A stretch of 40,069 nucleotides of DNA from Penium margaritaceum (GCA_023375785.1 SZWC01023467.1:1-40069); one strand, 5' to 3'; counted from the stretch's first letter, positions 13,101 to 25,834 are shown. Notes: generated from the sequence alone by a model not told the origin. A program made the numbers and translations.

Positions 13101-16100
13101 ATTGAAGGTCTTTGTGCTTTCTAGTTGATAGCTAGTGTTCCGTAACCATTGTTACCTTCTCTGACTATCTGTGACTCTTGTTGTAAGTTGTCAACGTTGA
13201 ACGCATGAAGTGGGATTCTTTGGTGATGGTCAGTGACATATGCATACTTTGGTTGATCGCTGTGCATGGCAGCCACACTGTGCCACTACATATTGAAGGT
13301 ATTTGTTCTGGCTAGTCGATAACCAGTATTCACAAACCATTGTTTCCCCTCATGTTATGAGTTCTCAAATTTGACCACTCACGGTGACATTCTTTGGTCG
13401 TGGTCAGTGACATATGCCTACTTTGGTTGGTCATTGCACATGGTAACCTCACCGTGCCAATACGTTTTGAAGGTCCTTGTGGTTGCTAGTTGAAACCTGG
13501 TGTTCTAAAACCATTGTTCCCCCCTCTCACCATTCATGACTCGTATTATGAGTTGTCAACGTTGACCACACACAGCGGGTTTCTTTAGTTAAAGGCAGTA
13601 CATATGCCTACTTTGGTCAGTCATTGTGCATGGTATCCACACTGTACTACTACTTATTGAAGGTTGTTGTCCTTGCTAGTTGAAAACTAATATTCCAAAA
13701 CCATTGTTTCCCCCTCTGACCACTTGTGACTCGTGCTATCAGTTGTGAATGATGACCACCCATATTGAAATTCTCTGATCATGGTCACTGACATATGCCT
13801 AGTTTGGTTGGTTGGTGTGCATAGTAGCCACACCGTGCCACTACTTATTGAGGTTCTTTGTCCTTTCTAGTCAATAAATAGGGTTCCTAACGCATTGTCT
13901 CTCTCTCTAACTATTTTTTACTCATGTTATGAGTCGTCAATGTTGACCACGCACAGTGGTTTTCTTTGGTCACACCTGGTGACGTATGCATCCTTTGGTT
14001 GGTCACTGTGCATGCTAGCCATTCCGTGCCACTACTTCTTGAAGGTCGTTGTACTTGCTAGTTGATAACTAATGCTCCTCACCCCTTACTTCCACCTCTG
14101 AAAATTTGTGACACGTGTTATGAGTTTTCAGCGTTGACCATACACTTTGAAATTGTTTTGGTTACGGTAAGTGGCATATGCCTACTTTGGTGTGGCACTG
14201 TACATGGTTGCCACGCCATGTCACTATGTATCAAATGAGTTCGTGCTTTCTAGTTGGTAGCTAGTGTTTCCAAACCGTTGTTACCCCCTCTGATTATCTG
14301 CGACTCTTGTTGTGACTTCTCATAGTTGACCACATAAAGTGAAAATATTTGCTCATGGTCAGTGACATATGCATACTTTGGTTGGTCATTGTGCGTGGTA
14401 GCCACACCGTGCCACTGCATATTGAATGTCCTTGTACTTACTAGTCGATAAATAGTATTCACAAACCATTATTTCCCCATATGGCTATATGTGACTTGTG
14501 TTATGAGTTGTCAACGTTGACCACACATAGTGACATCTTTGGTCATGGTCAGTGACATATGCCTACTTTTGTTGGTCATTGTACATGGTAGCCACACAGT
14601 GCCACTGATTATTGAAGATCCTTGTGCTTGCTAGTTGATACCTGGTGTTCCCAAACAATCGTTCCCCCCTCTAACCATGTGTGACTCGTATTATGAGTTG
14701 TCAATGTTGACCACACACAGCGGAATTCTTTGGTCAAAGGCAGTACATATGCCTGTTTTGGTGGGTCATTGTGCATGGTAGCCACATCGTGCTACTAATT
14801 ATTGAAGGTCGTTGTCCTTGCTAGTTTAAAATTAATATTCCGAAACCATTTTTCCCCCCTGTAACCATTTGTGACTTGTGTTATGGGTTGTGAACGTTGA
14901 CCACCCATACTGAAATTCTTTAATCATGGTCAGTGACGTATGCCTAGTTTAGTTGTTTGGTGTGCATAGTTGCCTCACCGTTCCACAACGTACTGGAGTT
15001 CTTTGTCCTTTATAGTGAATACATATGGTTCACAAACCATTGTCTCTCCATTTAACCATTTGTGGCTCGAGTTATGAGTTGTCAATGTTGACCACACATA
15101 GTGGACTTCTTTGGTCATAGTCAGTGACGTATGCATCTTTTGGTTGGTCAGTGTGCATGCTAGTCACACCGTGCCACTATTTGTTGAAGGTCTTTGTACT
15201 TGCTAGTTGATAACTTGTGTTCCCAACCCATTGGTTTCCCCTCTGACCATTTCTAACTCATTTTATGAGTATTCAACGTTGACCACACACTGTGAAATTC
15301 TTTTGGTCATGGGTAGTGGCATATGCCTACTTTCGTTTGTCCGTGTACATGGTTTCCACGCCATGTCACTACGTATTGAAGGTCTTTGTGCTTTCTAGTC
15401 GATAGCTTGTATTCCCAAACCATTGTTATCCCCTTTTTTTATTAGTGACTCTTCTTGTGAGATGTCAACGGTGACCACATGAAGTGAGATTATTTGGTCA
15501 TGGTCAGTGACATATGCATACTTTGGTTGGTCAATGTGCATGGTAGCCAGACTGTGCCACTACATATTGAAGTTCCTTGTACTTGCTAGTCAACAACTAG
15601 TATTCATAAACCATTGTTTCTCCCTCTGACCATTTGTCACTTGTTTCATGAGTTGTCAAAGTTGACCACACATGGTGACATTATTTGGTCATTGTCAGTG
15701 ACATATTCCTACTTTGGGTGGTCATTGTACATGGTAGCCACACCATGCCACTACTTATTGAAGGTCCTTGTGCTTGCTAGCTGATGCCTGGTGTTTCCAA
15801 ACCAAAGTTCCCCCCTCTGACCATTTGTGAATCGTATTGTGAGTTGTCAACGTTGACCACACACAGTGGATTTCCTTGGTCAAAGGCGATACAAGTGCCT
15901 ACTTTGGTCGGTCATTGTGCATGGTAGACACACCGTGCTACTAGTTCTTGAATTTCATTGTCCTTGCTAGTTGAAAACTAATATTTCAAAACCATTGTTC
16001 CCCCCCCCCTCTGACCATTTGTAACTTGTGTTATGGGCTGTGAACGTTGACCACCCATATTGAATTTCTTTGTCATGATCAGTGACATATGCCTAGTTTG

Positions 16101-16275
16101 GTTGTTTGGTGTGCATAGTAGCCACACCGTGCCACTACGTATTGAACTTCTTTGTCCTTTCTAGTCAATGCATTGGGTTCTGAAACCATTGTCTCTCCCT
16201 CTGACCACTTTTGACTCGTGTTATGAGCTGTCAACGTTGACCACACATAGTGGACTTATTTGATCATTGTCAGTG

Positions 16276-17617
16276 ACATGTGCATCCTCTGGTTGGTCAA
16301 TGTTCACGCTAGCCATGCCGTGCCATTAATTGTTGAAGGTCTTTGTGCTTGGTAGTTGATAACAAGTGTTCCCAACCAATTGTTCCCCCCTCTGACCAGT
16401 TGTGACACGTGTTATGAGTTTTCAACATTGTCCACAGACTGTGAAATTCTTTTGGTCATGGTTAGTGGCATATGCCTACTTTGGTTTGTCACTGTACATT
16501 GCTGCCATGCCGGGTCACTACGTATTGAATGTCTTTGTGCTTTCTAGTTGATAGCTAGTATTCCCAAACCATTGTTACCCCCTCTCACTACCTGTGACTC
16601 TTGTTGTATGCTGTCAATGTTGAACACATGAACTGAAATTATTTGGTCATGGTCAGTGACATATGCATACTTTGGTTGGTCAGTGTGCATGGTAGCCACA
16701 CTGTGCCACTACATATTGAAGTTCTTTGTACTTGCTAGTTAATAACTAGTATTCAAAAATCATTGTTTCCCCCTGTGACCATTTGTGACTCGTGTTATGA
16801 GTTGTCAAAGTTGACAACGTATAGAAACATTCTTTGGTCATGGTCAGTGACATATGCATACTTTGGTTGGTCCCTGTGCATGGTAGCCACAATGTGCCAC
16901 TACATGTTGAAGGTCTTTGTCCTTGCTAGTCAATAACTAGTATTCACAAATCATTGTTTCCCCCTTTTACCATTTGTGACTCCTGTTATGAGTTGTGAAA
17001 GTTCACCACACCTACTTACATTCTTTGGTCATGGTCAGTGATATATGCCTACTTTGGTTGGTCATTGTACATGGTAACCACATCGTGCCACTACTTATTG
17101 AAGGTCCTTGTGCTTTCTAGTTGATACCCAGTGTTCCCAAACCATTGTTCCCCCCTCTGACCATTTGTGACTCGTATTATGAGTTGTCAAGGTTGACCAC
17201 ACACGACAGATTTCTTTGGTCAAAGGCACTACATATGCCTTCTTTGGTCGGTCATCGTGCATGGTACCCATACCGTGCTACTACTGATTGAAGGTCATTG
17301 TCCTTCCTAATTGAAAAGCAGTATTCCGAAACCATTGTTTGCCCCCTCTAACCATTTGTGACTCGTGTTATGGGTTGTGAACGTTGACTTCCCATATTGA
17401 AATTCTTTGGTCATGGTCTGTGACATAGGCCTATTTTGGTTTTTTTGGTGTGCATAATAGCCACACCATGCCACAACGTATTATAGGTCTTTGTCCTTTC
17501 TAGTTGATACATAGGGTTCTTAAATCATTGTCTTTCTCTCTCTGACCAGTTTTGACTCGTGTTGTTATTTGTCAATGCTGACCACACATAGTGAACTTCT
17601 TTGGTCATAGTCAGTGA
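16276..17617. repeat. Seven-monomer HOR variant (extra d-like monomer)
   Basis: The type-b anchors are 1341 bp apart, close to seven monomers. A second d-like monomer follows the first: the segment around 16800-16960 starts like e (GTCAAAGTTGAC) but continues with d words (ATATGCATACTTTGG and AGTATTCACAAATC). It looks like a recombinant e/d monomer. Confidence 0.75.
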
Positions 17618-18509
17618 CGTATGCATCCTTTGGTTGGTCACTGCGCACGCTAGCCACAACGTGCCACTACTTGTTGAAGGCCTTTGTACTTGCTTGTTGA
17701 TAACCAGTGTTCCCAACCAATTGTCCCCCCTTCGACCATTTGTGACCCGTGTTATGAGTTTTCAACGTTGACCACAAACTATGATTTGTTTTTCATGGTT
17801 AGTGGCATTTGCCTAATTTGGTTTGTCTTTGTACATGGTGGCCATGCCGTGTCAATACGTATTGAAGGTCTCTGTGCTTTCCAGTTGATAGCTACTGTTT
17901 CAAAAGCATTGCTACCTCCTCCCAGAATCTGTGACTATTCTTGCGAGCTCTCGATGTTTACCACATGATGTGAAATTATTTGGTCATGGTCAGTTACGTA
18001 TGCATACTTTGGTTGGTCACTGTGCATGGTAGCCAGACTGTACCGCTACATATTGAAGGTCTTTGTACTTGCTAGTCAATAACTAGTATTCACAACGCAT
18101 TGTTTTCCCCTCTGGCCGTTTGTGACTCGTATTATGAGTTGTCGAAGTTGACCACACAATGTGACATTCCTTGGTCTTGGTCAGTGACATATGCCTACTT
18201 TGGTTGGTCATTGTATATGGTAGCCACACTGTACCACTACTTATCGAAAGTCATTGTGCTTGCTAGTTGATACCTGGTGTTCCCAAACCATCGTACACCC
18301 CTCTGAACATTTGTGACTCGTATTACAAGTTGTCAACGTTGACCGCACACAGGGGATTTCTTTGGTGAAAGTCAGTACATATGCCTACTTTGGCTGGTCA
18401 TTATGCATGGTAGCAAAACCGTGCTACTAATGATTGAAAGTCATTGTCCTTGCTTTTTTAAAGATAATATTCTGAATCCATTGTTTCCTCCTCCAACCAT
18501 TTGTGACTT

Positions 18510-18545
18510 GTGTTATGGTTGTGACAAGTGTCATGGTTGTGACAA
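18510..18545. repeat. 18-bp tandem duplication inside a type-a monomer
   Basis: GTGTTATGGTTGTGACAA at 18510-18527 is followed directly by GTGTCATGGTTGTGACAA, with one mismatch. Other type-a monomers have a single copy of the equivalent segment. It helps explain the 1157-bp spacing of the surrounding anchors. Confidence 0.8.
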
Positions 18546-20225
18546 TGACCACCCGTACTGAAATTCTTTGGTCATGGTCAGTGACATATCCCTATACATT
18601 TGTTCGGTGTGCATAGTAGCCACACCGTGCCACCACGTATTGAAGTTCTTTATCCTTTCTAGTGGATACATAGGGTTTCCAACCCATTGTCTCTCCCTCT
18701 GACGAGTTGTGACTCGTGTTATGAGTTGTCCATGTTGACCACACATAGTGGAATTCTTTGATCATATTCAGTGATGTATGCATCATTTGGTTGGTCCCTG
18801 TGCACGCTAGCCATATCGTGCCACTACTTGTTGAAGGTCTTTGTACTTGCTAGTTGATAACTAGTGTTCCCAACCCATTGTTTCCCCCACTGACCATTTG
18901 TGACTCGTGTTATGAGTTCTCAACGTTATTCACACACCGTGAAATTCTGCTGATCATGCTTAGTGGCATATGCCTACTTTGGTTTGTCACTGTACTTGGT
19001 TGCCACGCCGTGTCACTTCATATTGAAGGTCTTTGTGCTTTCTAGTTTATAGCTAGTGTTTCCAAACCATTTTTATCCCCTCTCACTATCCGTGACTCTT
19101 GTTGTGAGTTATCACCGTTGACCACATGAAGTGAAATTCCTTGGTCATGGTCAGTGACATATGCATACATTGGCTGGTGACTGTGCATGGTCTTCGTACT
19201 TGCTAGTCGATGATTAGTATTCATAAACCATTGTTCCCCCTCTGACCATTTGTGACTTGTGTTATGAGTTGTCAAAGTTGACCACACACAGTGACATTCT
19301 TTGGTCATGGTCAGTGACATATGCCTACTTTGGTTGGTCATGGTACACGATGGCCACACCGTGCCACTGCTTATTGATGGTCCGTGTGCTTGCTAGTTGA
19401 TTCCTGGTGTTTCCAAACCATCATTACACCCTCTGACCGTTTGTGACTCATATTATGAGTTGTCAACGTTGACCAAACACAGCGGATTTCTTTGGTCAAA
19501 GGCAGTACATATGCCTACTTTGGTCGGACATTGTGCATGGTAGCCACACCGTGCTACTACTTATTGAAGGTCGTTGTACTTGCTAGTTGCAAACTAATAT
19601 TCCGAAACCATTGTTTCCCCCTCTGACCATTTTTACTCGTGTTATGGGTTATGAACGTTGACCACCCATGTTGAAATTCTTTGGTCATGGTCAGTGACAT
19701 ATGCCTAGTTTAGTTGTCAAGTGTGCATAGTAGCCACAGCGTGCCACTACATATTGAAGTTCTTTGTCCTGTCTAGTCGCTTCATAGGGTTCCCATTCTA
19801 TTTTCTCTCCCTCTGACCATTTGCGGCTTGTGTTATGAGTTGTCAATGTTGACCACACATAGTGGACTTGTGTGGCAATAGTCAATGAGGTATGCATTCT
19901 TTGGTTGGTAACTGTGCACGCTACCCACACCGTGCCAGTACTTGATGAAGGTCTTTGTACTTTCTAGTTGATAACTAGTGTTCCCAACCCATCATTTCCC
20001 CCTGTGACCATTTTTGAATTGTGTTGTGAGGTATCAACGTTGACCACACAGTGTGAAATTATTTTGGTCATGGTTTGTGGCACATTCCTACTTTGGTTAC
20101 ATCAGTGTACATGGTTGCCACGCCATGTCATTGCGTATTGAGGGTCTTTGTGCTCTCTAGTTGATAGCTAGTGTTCCCAAACCATTGTTATCCCCTCTGA
20201 CTATCAGTGACTCTTGTTGTGAGTT

Positions 20226-20237
20226 GTCAACGTTGAC
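20226..20237. repeat. Representative 12-bp dyad of the satellite monomer
   Basis: GTCAACGTTGAC is a perfect palindrome found at the start of many c-to-d and e-to-f boundaries; this is one clear copy. Other boundaries carry one-base variants typical of their monomer type. It may be a protein-binding or structural element of the satellite, but no function is shown. Confidence 0.7.
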
Positions 20238-20798
20238 CACATGAAGTGAGCTACTTTGGTCTTGGTCAATGACATATGTATACTTTGGTTGGCTGCTGTG
20301 CATGGTAGCCACACTGTGCCAGTGCATATTGACGGTCTTTGTACTTGGTAGTCGATGACTAGTATTCACAAGCCATTGTTTCCCCCTCCGACCATTTTTG
20401 AGTCGTGTTTTGACTAGTCAAAGTTGACCACATATGGTGAAATTCTTTGGTCATGTTGAGTGACATATGCCTACTTTGGTTGGTCATTGTACATGGAAGC
20501 CACACCGTGCCACTTCTTATCGAAGGTCCTTGTCCTTGCTATTTGATACCTGGTGTTCCCAAACCATCGTTCCCCCCCCCTCTCTGATTATTTGTGACTC
20601 GTATTATGAGTTGTCAACGTTGACCACACGCAGCAGATTTCTTAGGTCAAAGGCGGTACATATGCCTACTTTGGTCATTGATTGTGCATGGTAGCCACAC
20701 CGTGCTACTGCTTATTGAAGGTCGTTGTACTTGGTAGTTGAAAACTAGTATTCCGAAACCATTATTTCTCCCTCTGACCATTTGTGACTTGTGTTATG

Positions 20799-20799
20799 N
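20799..20799. other. Assembly gap (single N)
   Basis: One ambiguous base lies between two near-identical type-f monomers. The sequence left of it stops inside GTGTTATG and the right side restarts earlier in the monomer, which suggests two contig ends that were not overlapped correctly. Confidence 0.8.
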
Positions 20800-23515
20800 C
20801 CTCTGATTATTTGTGACTCGTATTATGAGTTGTCAACGTTGACCACATGCTACGGATTTCTTTGGTCAAAGGCAGTACATATGCCTACTTTGGTCGTTGA
20901 TTGTGCATGGTAGCCACACCGTGCTACTGCTTATTGAAGGTCGTTGTACTTGCTAGTTGAAAACTAATATTCCAAAACCATTGTTTCTCCCTCTAATCAT
21001 TTGTGACTAATGTTATAGGTTGTGAACGTTGACCACCCATATTGATATTCTTTGGTCATGGCAAGTGACATATGCCTATTTTGGTTGTTTGGTGTGCATA
21101 GTAGCCACACCGTGTCACTACTCATTGAAGTTCTTTGTCCTTACTAGTTGTTACATATGATTCCCAATATACCGTCTCTTCCTCTAACTATTTGTGACTC
21201 GTGTTATGAGATGTCAGTGTTGACCACACATAGGGGACTCCTTTGGTCATAGTCAATGACGTATGCATTCTTTGGTTAGTAACAGTGCATGCTACCCACA
21301 TCGTGCCAGTACTTGTTGAAGGTCTTTGTAATTGCTAGTTGATAACTAGTGCTCCCAGTCCATTCCTTCTCCCTCTCACCATTTGTGTCCCGTGTTCAAG
21401 ATGTCAACGTTGACCACACACTATGAAATTCTTTTGGTCATGGTTAGTGGCACATTCCTTCTTTGGTTTGTCACTGTACATGGTTGCCACACCATGCCAC
21501 TGCGTATTGAAGGTCTTTGTGCTTTCTAGTTGATAGCTAGTGTTCCTAGACCATTGTTACCCCCTCTGACTATTTGTGACTCTTGTTGTGAATTTTCAAC
21601 GTTGACAACATGAAGTAAGCTTCTTTGGTCATGGTCAGTGACATGGTAGTCACATTGTGCCACTACACATTGAAGGTCTCTGTATTTGCTAGTCGATAAC
21701 TAGTTTTCACAAACCATTGTTTCCCCATCTGAACATTCGTGACTCGTTTTATGAGTTGTCAAAGTAAACCACACATATTGACATTCGTTGGTCATGGTCA
21801 GTGACATGCATAACTTGGCTGGTCATTGTACGTGGTAGCCACACCGTGCCACTGCGTATTGAAGGTCCTTGTGCTCGCTAGTTGATACATGGTATTCCTC
21901 AACCATCGTTGCCCCCTGTGACCATATGTGACTCGTATTATGAGTTGTCAGCGTTGACCACAAACAGCAGATTTCTTTAATCAAAGATAGTACATATGCC
22001 AACTTTGGTCAGTTAGTGTGCATGGTAGCCACACCGTGCTAATACTTATTGAAGGTCGTTGTTGTTTCTAGTTGAAAACTAATCCAAAACCATTGTTCCC
22101 CCCTCTGACCATTTGTGACTCGTGTTATGGGCTGTGAACGTTCACAACCCATATTAAAATTCTTTGCGCATGGTCAGTGACATATGCCTAGTTTGGTTTT
22201 CCGGTGTGCATAGTAGCCACGATGTGCCACCACTTATTGAAGTTCTTTGTCCTTTCCATTCGCTACGTATGGTTCCCAAAACATTGTCTCTCCCTTTGAC
22301 CGTTTGTGATTCATGTTATGCGTTCTCAGTGTTGACCACACATAGTGGAATTCTTTGGTCATAGTCAGTGACGTATGTATCCGTTGTTCGTCAATGTGCA
22401 CGCTAGCCACGCGGTGCCACTACTTATTTAAGGCCTTTGTACTTGCTAGTTGATAACTAGTCTTCTCAATCCATTCTTTGCCCCTCTGACCATTTGTGAC
22501 TCGTGCTATGAGTTTTCAATGTTGATCACACACTGTGAACTTCTTTTGGTCATGGTTAGTGGCATATGCCTACTTTGGGTTGTCACTGTACATGGTTGCC
22601 ACACCGTGTCGCCACGTATTGAAGGTCTCTGTGTTTTCTATTTGAAAGCTAGTGTTCCCAAACCATTGTTACCCCTTTTGACTATCTGTGACTCTTGTTG
22701 TGAGCTGTCAACGTTGACCACATAAAGTGAAATGCTTTGGTATTTGCCAGTGACATATGCATACTTTGGTTGGTCATTGTGCATGATAGCCAGATTGTGC
22801 CACTACATATTGAAGGTCTTTGTACTTGCTAAACGATAAAAAGTGTTCACAAACCATTGTTTCCCCCTGCGACCATTTGTGACTTGTGTTACGAGTTGTC
22901 AAGATTGACCACACATAGTGACATTCTTTGGCCATGGTCAGTGACATGTGCCTACTTTGGTTGGTCATTGTACATGGTGGCCACACTGTGCCACTACTTA
23001 TTGAAGGTCCTTGTGCTTGCTACTTGATACCAGGTGTTCCCAAATCATCGTTCCCCCATCTGACCATTTGTGACTCGTATGATGAGTTGTCAACGTTGAC
23101 CACACTCGGCAGATTTCTTTGGTCAAAGGCAGTACATATGCCTACTTTGGTAGGCCATTGTGCATGGTAGCCACACTGTGCTACTAATTATTGAAGGTCG
23201 TTCTCCTTGCTAGTTGAAAACTATTATTTTGAAACCAATGTTACTCCCTCAAACCACTTATGAATCGTGTTTTGGGTTGTGAACATTGATCACACATACT
23301 GAAATCGTTTGATCATGGTCAGCGACATATGCCCAGTTAGGTTGTTTGGTGTGCATAGTAGCCACACCGTGCCACCACGTATTGAAGTTATTTGTCCTTT
23401 CTAGTAGATACATATGGTTCCCAACCCATTGTCTCTCCCTTTGACCATCTGTGACTCATGTTATGAGTTGTCAGTGTTGACCACACATAAGTGACTTATT
23501 TGGTCATAGTAAGTG

Positions 23516-24471
23516 ACGTATGAATCCTTTGGTTGGTCACCGTGTACGCTAGCCACACGGTGACACTACTTGTTGAAGGTATTTGTACTTGGTAGTTGAT
23601 AACTAGTGTTCCCAATCCATTGTTTCCCCCTCTGACCATTCGTGACTCGTGTTAGGAGTTTCCAACGTTGTTCAAACACTGTGAAATTCCGTTTGTCATG
23701 GTTAGTGGCATATGCCTACTATGGTTTGTCGCTGTACATGGTTTCCACGCAGTATCACTACCAATTGGAGGTCTTTGTGCTTTCTACTTGATAGCTAGAT
23801 TTCCCAAACCATTGTTACCCCCTCTGACTATATGTGACTCTTTTTGTGACTTGTCAACGTTGACCACATGAAGTGTGATTCTTCGGTCATGGTCAGTGAC
23901 ATATGCCTACTTTCTTTGGTCATTGTACATGGTAGCCACACCGTGCTACTACTTATTGAAGGTCATTGTGCTTGCTAGTTGATACCTGGTGTTCCCAGCC
24001 CATCGTTCCCCCATGTGACCATTTGTGACTCGTATTATGAGTTGTCAACGTTGACCACACACGGCGGATTTCTTTGGTCAAAGGCAGTACATATGACTAC
24101 CTTCATCGGTCATTGTGCATTGTAGCTACACCGTGCTATTACTTATTGAAGTTCGTTCTACTTGCTAGTTGAAAACTAACATTCCAAAACCATTGTTTTG
24201 CCCTCTGGCCATTTGTGACTCGTGGTATGGGTTGTGAATGTTGACCACCCGTATTGAAATTCTTTGGTCATGGTCAGTGACATATGCCTATTTTGGTTGT
24301 TCAGTCTGCACAGTAGCCTCACCTTGCCACTGCGTATTGAAGTTCTTTGTCCTTTCTAGTCAATACCCAGGGTTCCTAAACCAGTTTCTCTCATTCTGAC
24401 CAATTTTGACTCGTGTTGTGAGTTGTCAATGTTGACCAGACCTAGTGGACTTCTTTGGTCATAGTCAGTAA
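23516..24471. repeat. Five-monomer HOR variant (d/e fusion)
   Basis: The anchors are 955 bp apart, which is five times 191. After b and c comes one monomer that starts as d (ACATGAAGTG near 23865) and ends as e (TGATACCTGGTGTTCCC near 23980), followed by f and a. One monomer has been lost by in-register recombination between d and e. Confidence 0.8.
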
Positions 24472-25235
24472 AGTATGCATCCTTTCGTTGGTGAGTGTGC
24501 ACGCTAGCCACGCCCTGTCACTACTCGTTGAAGGCGTTTGTATTTGCCAGTTGAAAATTTGTGTTCCCAACCCATTGTTATCCCCTCTGACCATTTTTGA
24601 CTTGTGTTCTGAGTTTTCAACATTGACCACACACTGTGAAATTCGTTAAGTCATGGTTAGTGGCATATGCCTACTTTGGTTTGTCACTTTACATGGTTCC
24701 CACGACGTGTTGCTACGCATTGAAGGTTTCTGTGTGTTCTATTTGAAAGTCAGTGTTCCCAAACCAGTGTTACCCCCTTTGACTATTCGTGACTCTTGTT
24801 GTGAGTTGTCAATGTTGACAACATGAAGTGATTGTTTTTGGTCATGGTCTGTGACCTATGCATACTTTGGTTGGTGAATGTGCATGGTAGCCAGATTGTG
24901 CCACTAGGTATCGAAGTTCTTTGTACTTGCTAGTCAATAACTAGTATTCATTATCCATTGTTTCCCCCTCTGACCATTTGTGACTCGTGTTATGAGTTGT
25001 CAAAGTTGACTACGCATGGTGACATTATTTGGTCATGGTCAGTTGCATATTCCTACTTTGGTTGGTCATTCTACATGGTAGCCACACCGTTGCACTACTT
25101 ATTGAAGGACATTGTTCTTGCTAGTTGATACCTGGTTTTCCAAAACCATCGTTCCCCCTTTGACCATTTGTGACTCGTGTTATGAGTTGTCAATGTTGAC
25201 CACACATAACAGACTTCTTTGGTCATAGTCAGTGA
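24471..25235. repeat. Four-monomer HOR variant (f and a missing)
   Basis: The anchors are 764 bp apart, which is four times 191. The order is b, c, d, e and then directly b. The e-to-b change lies near 25140-25220. This is a different pair of missing monomers from the variant at 6389-7151. Confidence 0.8.
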
Positions 25236-25532
25236 CGTGTGCAGCCTTTGGTTGGTCACTTTGTACGCTAGCCACACTGTGCATCTACTTGTTGAAATTC
25301 ATTGTATTTGCTTGTTGATAACTTGTGTTCTGAACCCATTGTTTCCCCCTATGACCATTTGTGACTCGTGTTATGAGTTTTCAACGTTGACCACACACCG
25401 TGAATTTCTTTTGGTCATGGTTAGTGGCATATGCCTACTTTGGTTTGTCACTGCACATGGTTGCCACGCCATGTCACTACGTATTGAAGGTCCTTGAAAT
25501 TTCCAGTTGATGGCTAGTGTTCCCAAGCCATT

Positions 25533-25537
25533 GTTAC
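25533..25537. repeat. Left target-site duplication GTTAC
   Basis: GTTAC immediately precedes the 5' LTR and matches 31609-31613 immediately after the 3' LTR. In an uninterrupted type-c monomer the sequence reads CCATTGTTACCCCC, containing GTTAC once, which confirms a 5-bp duplication on insertion. Confidence 0.9.
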
Positions 25538-25795
25538 TGTTGAAAGATTGCCCCTCCGCAGGCCCAAGTGCGGCGCCGGGAGGCACTGACGAGCCGCCAG
25601 AAACTGGAAACTCCGCTCCGGCGGATCTGGTGACTCGACATTTGCTTGGATCCTAAAATGGAGGAATTCCCTTGAAACAGGACAAGTTGTTGAATCCGGT
25701 GGAAGTTGTTTCGCCGGAGTCAGACAACTATCAAGGGAGATATGGCTTTCCAAAGTTGGGGTATGCGCAGCGGCTCTGGGAGCCGGCTGCGACTC

Positions 25796-25834
25796 NNNNN
25801 NNNNNNNNNNNNNNNNNNNNNNNNNNNNNNNNNN
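25796..25834. other. Assembly gap (39 N) in the 5' LTR
   Basis: The left side ends GGCTGCGACTC and the right side resumes AAATCCGGTCG. The 3' LTR has GGCTGCGAGTCG followed directly by AAATCCGG, so the true gap is about one base. It sits next to a strong palindrome that could disturb sequencing or assembly. Confidence 0.85.

Larger units (their letters stand above)
19888..21259. repeat. HOR with repeated f monomer across an assembly gap
   Basis: The anchor distance is 1371 bp. The type-f segment beginning CTGATTATTTGTGACTCG occurs at 20584 and again at 20803, 219 bp later, on either side of the single N at 20799. The extra length is not a clean monomer multiple, so this is probably an assembly join and not a real seven-monomer unit. 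Confidence 0.7.
4713..25537. repeat. 191-bp satellite in six-monomer higher-order repeat
   Basis: About 20.8 kb of tandem monomers of roughly 191 bp. Each contains a conserved core (CCATTTGTGACTCGTGTTATGAG, then a dyad close to GTCAACGTTGAC, then CCACAC, CTTTGGTCATGGTCAGTGAC and CACCGTGCCACTAC). Six diverged types recur in fixed order. Diagnostic words are: b, ACGTATGCATCCTTTGG; c, GTTAGTGGCATATGCC with TTGCCACGCCGTG; d, ACATGAAGTG with AGTATTCACAAACC; e, TGATACCTGGTGTTCCC; f, GGTCAAAGGCAGTACATATG; a, CACCCATATTGAAATT with GTCAATACATAGGGTTCC. Type-b anchors at 7151, 8298, 9442, 10589, 11733 and 12876 are 1143-1147 bp apart, close to six times 191. The array is cut by the copia element and continues after it. 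Confidence 0.95.

Noticed and set aside
4767..25497. Many open frames of 60-105 codons in the 191-bp satellite
   Set aside because: The same peptides recur with the monomer in several frames and both strands, without a conserved start or codon bias.
4713..25537. CRISPR-like array of repeats and spacers
   Set aside because: The whole 191-bp monomer is repeated with no unique spacers, and the setting is eukaryotic.
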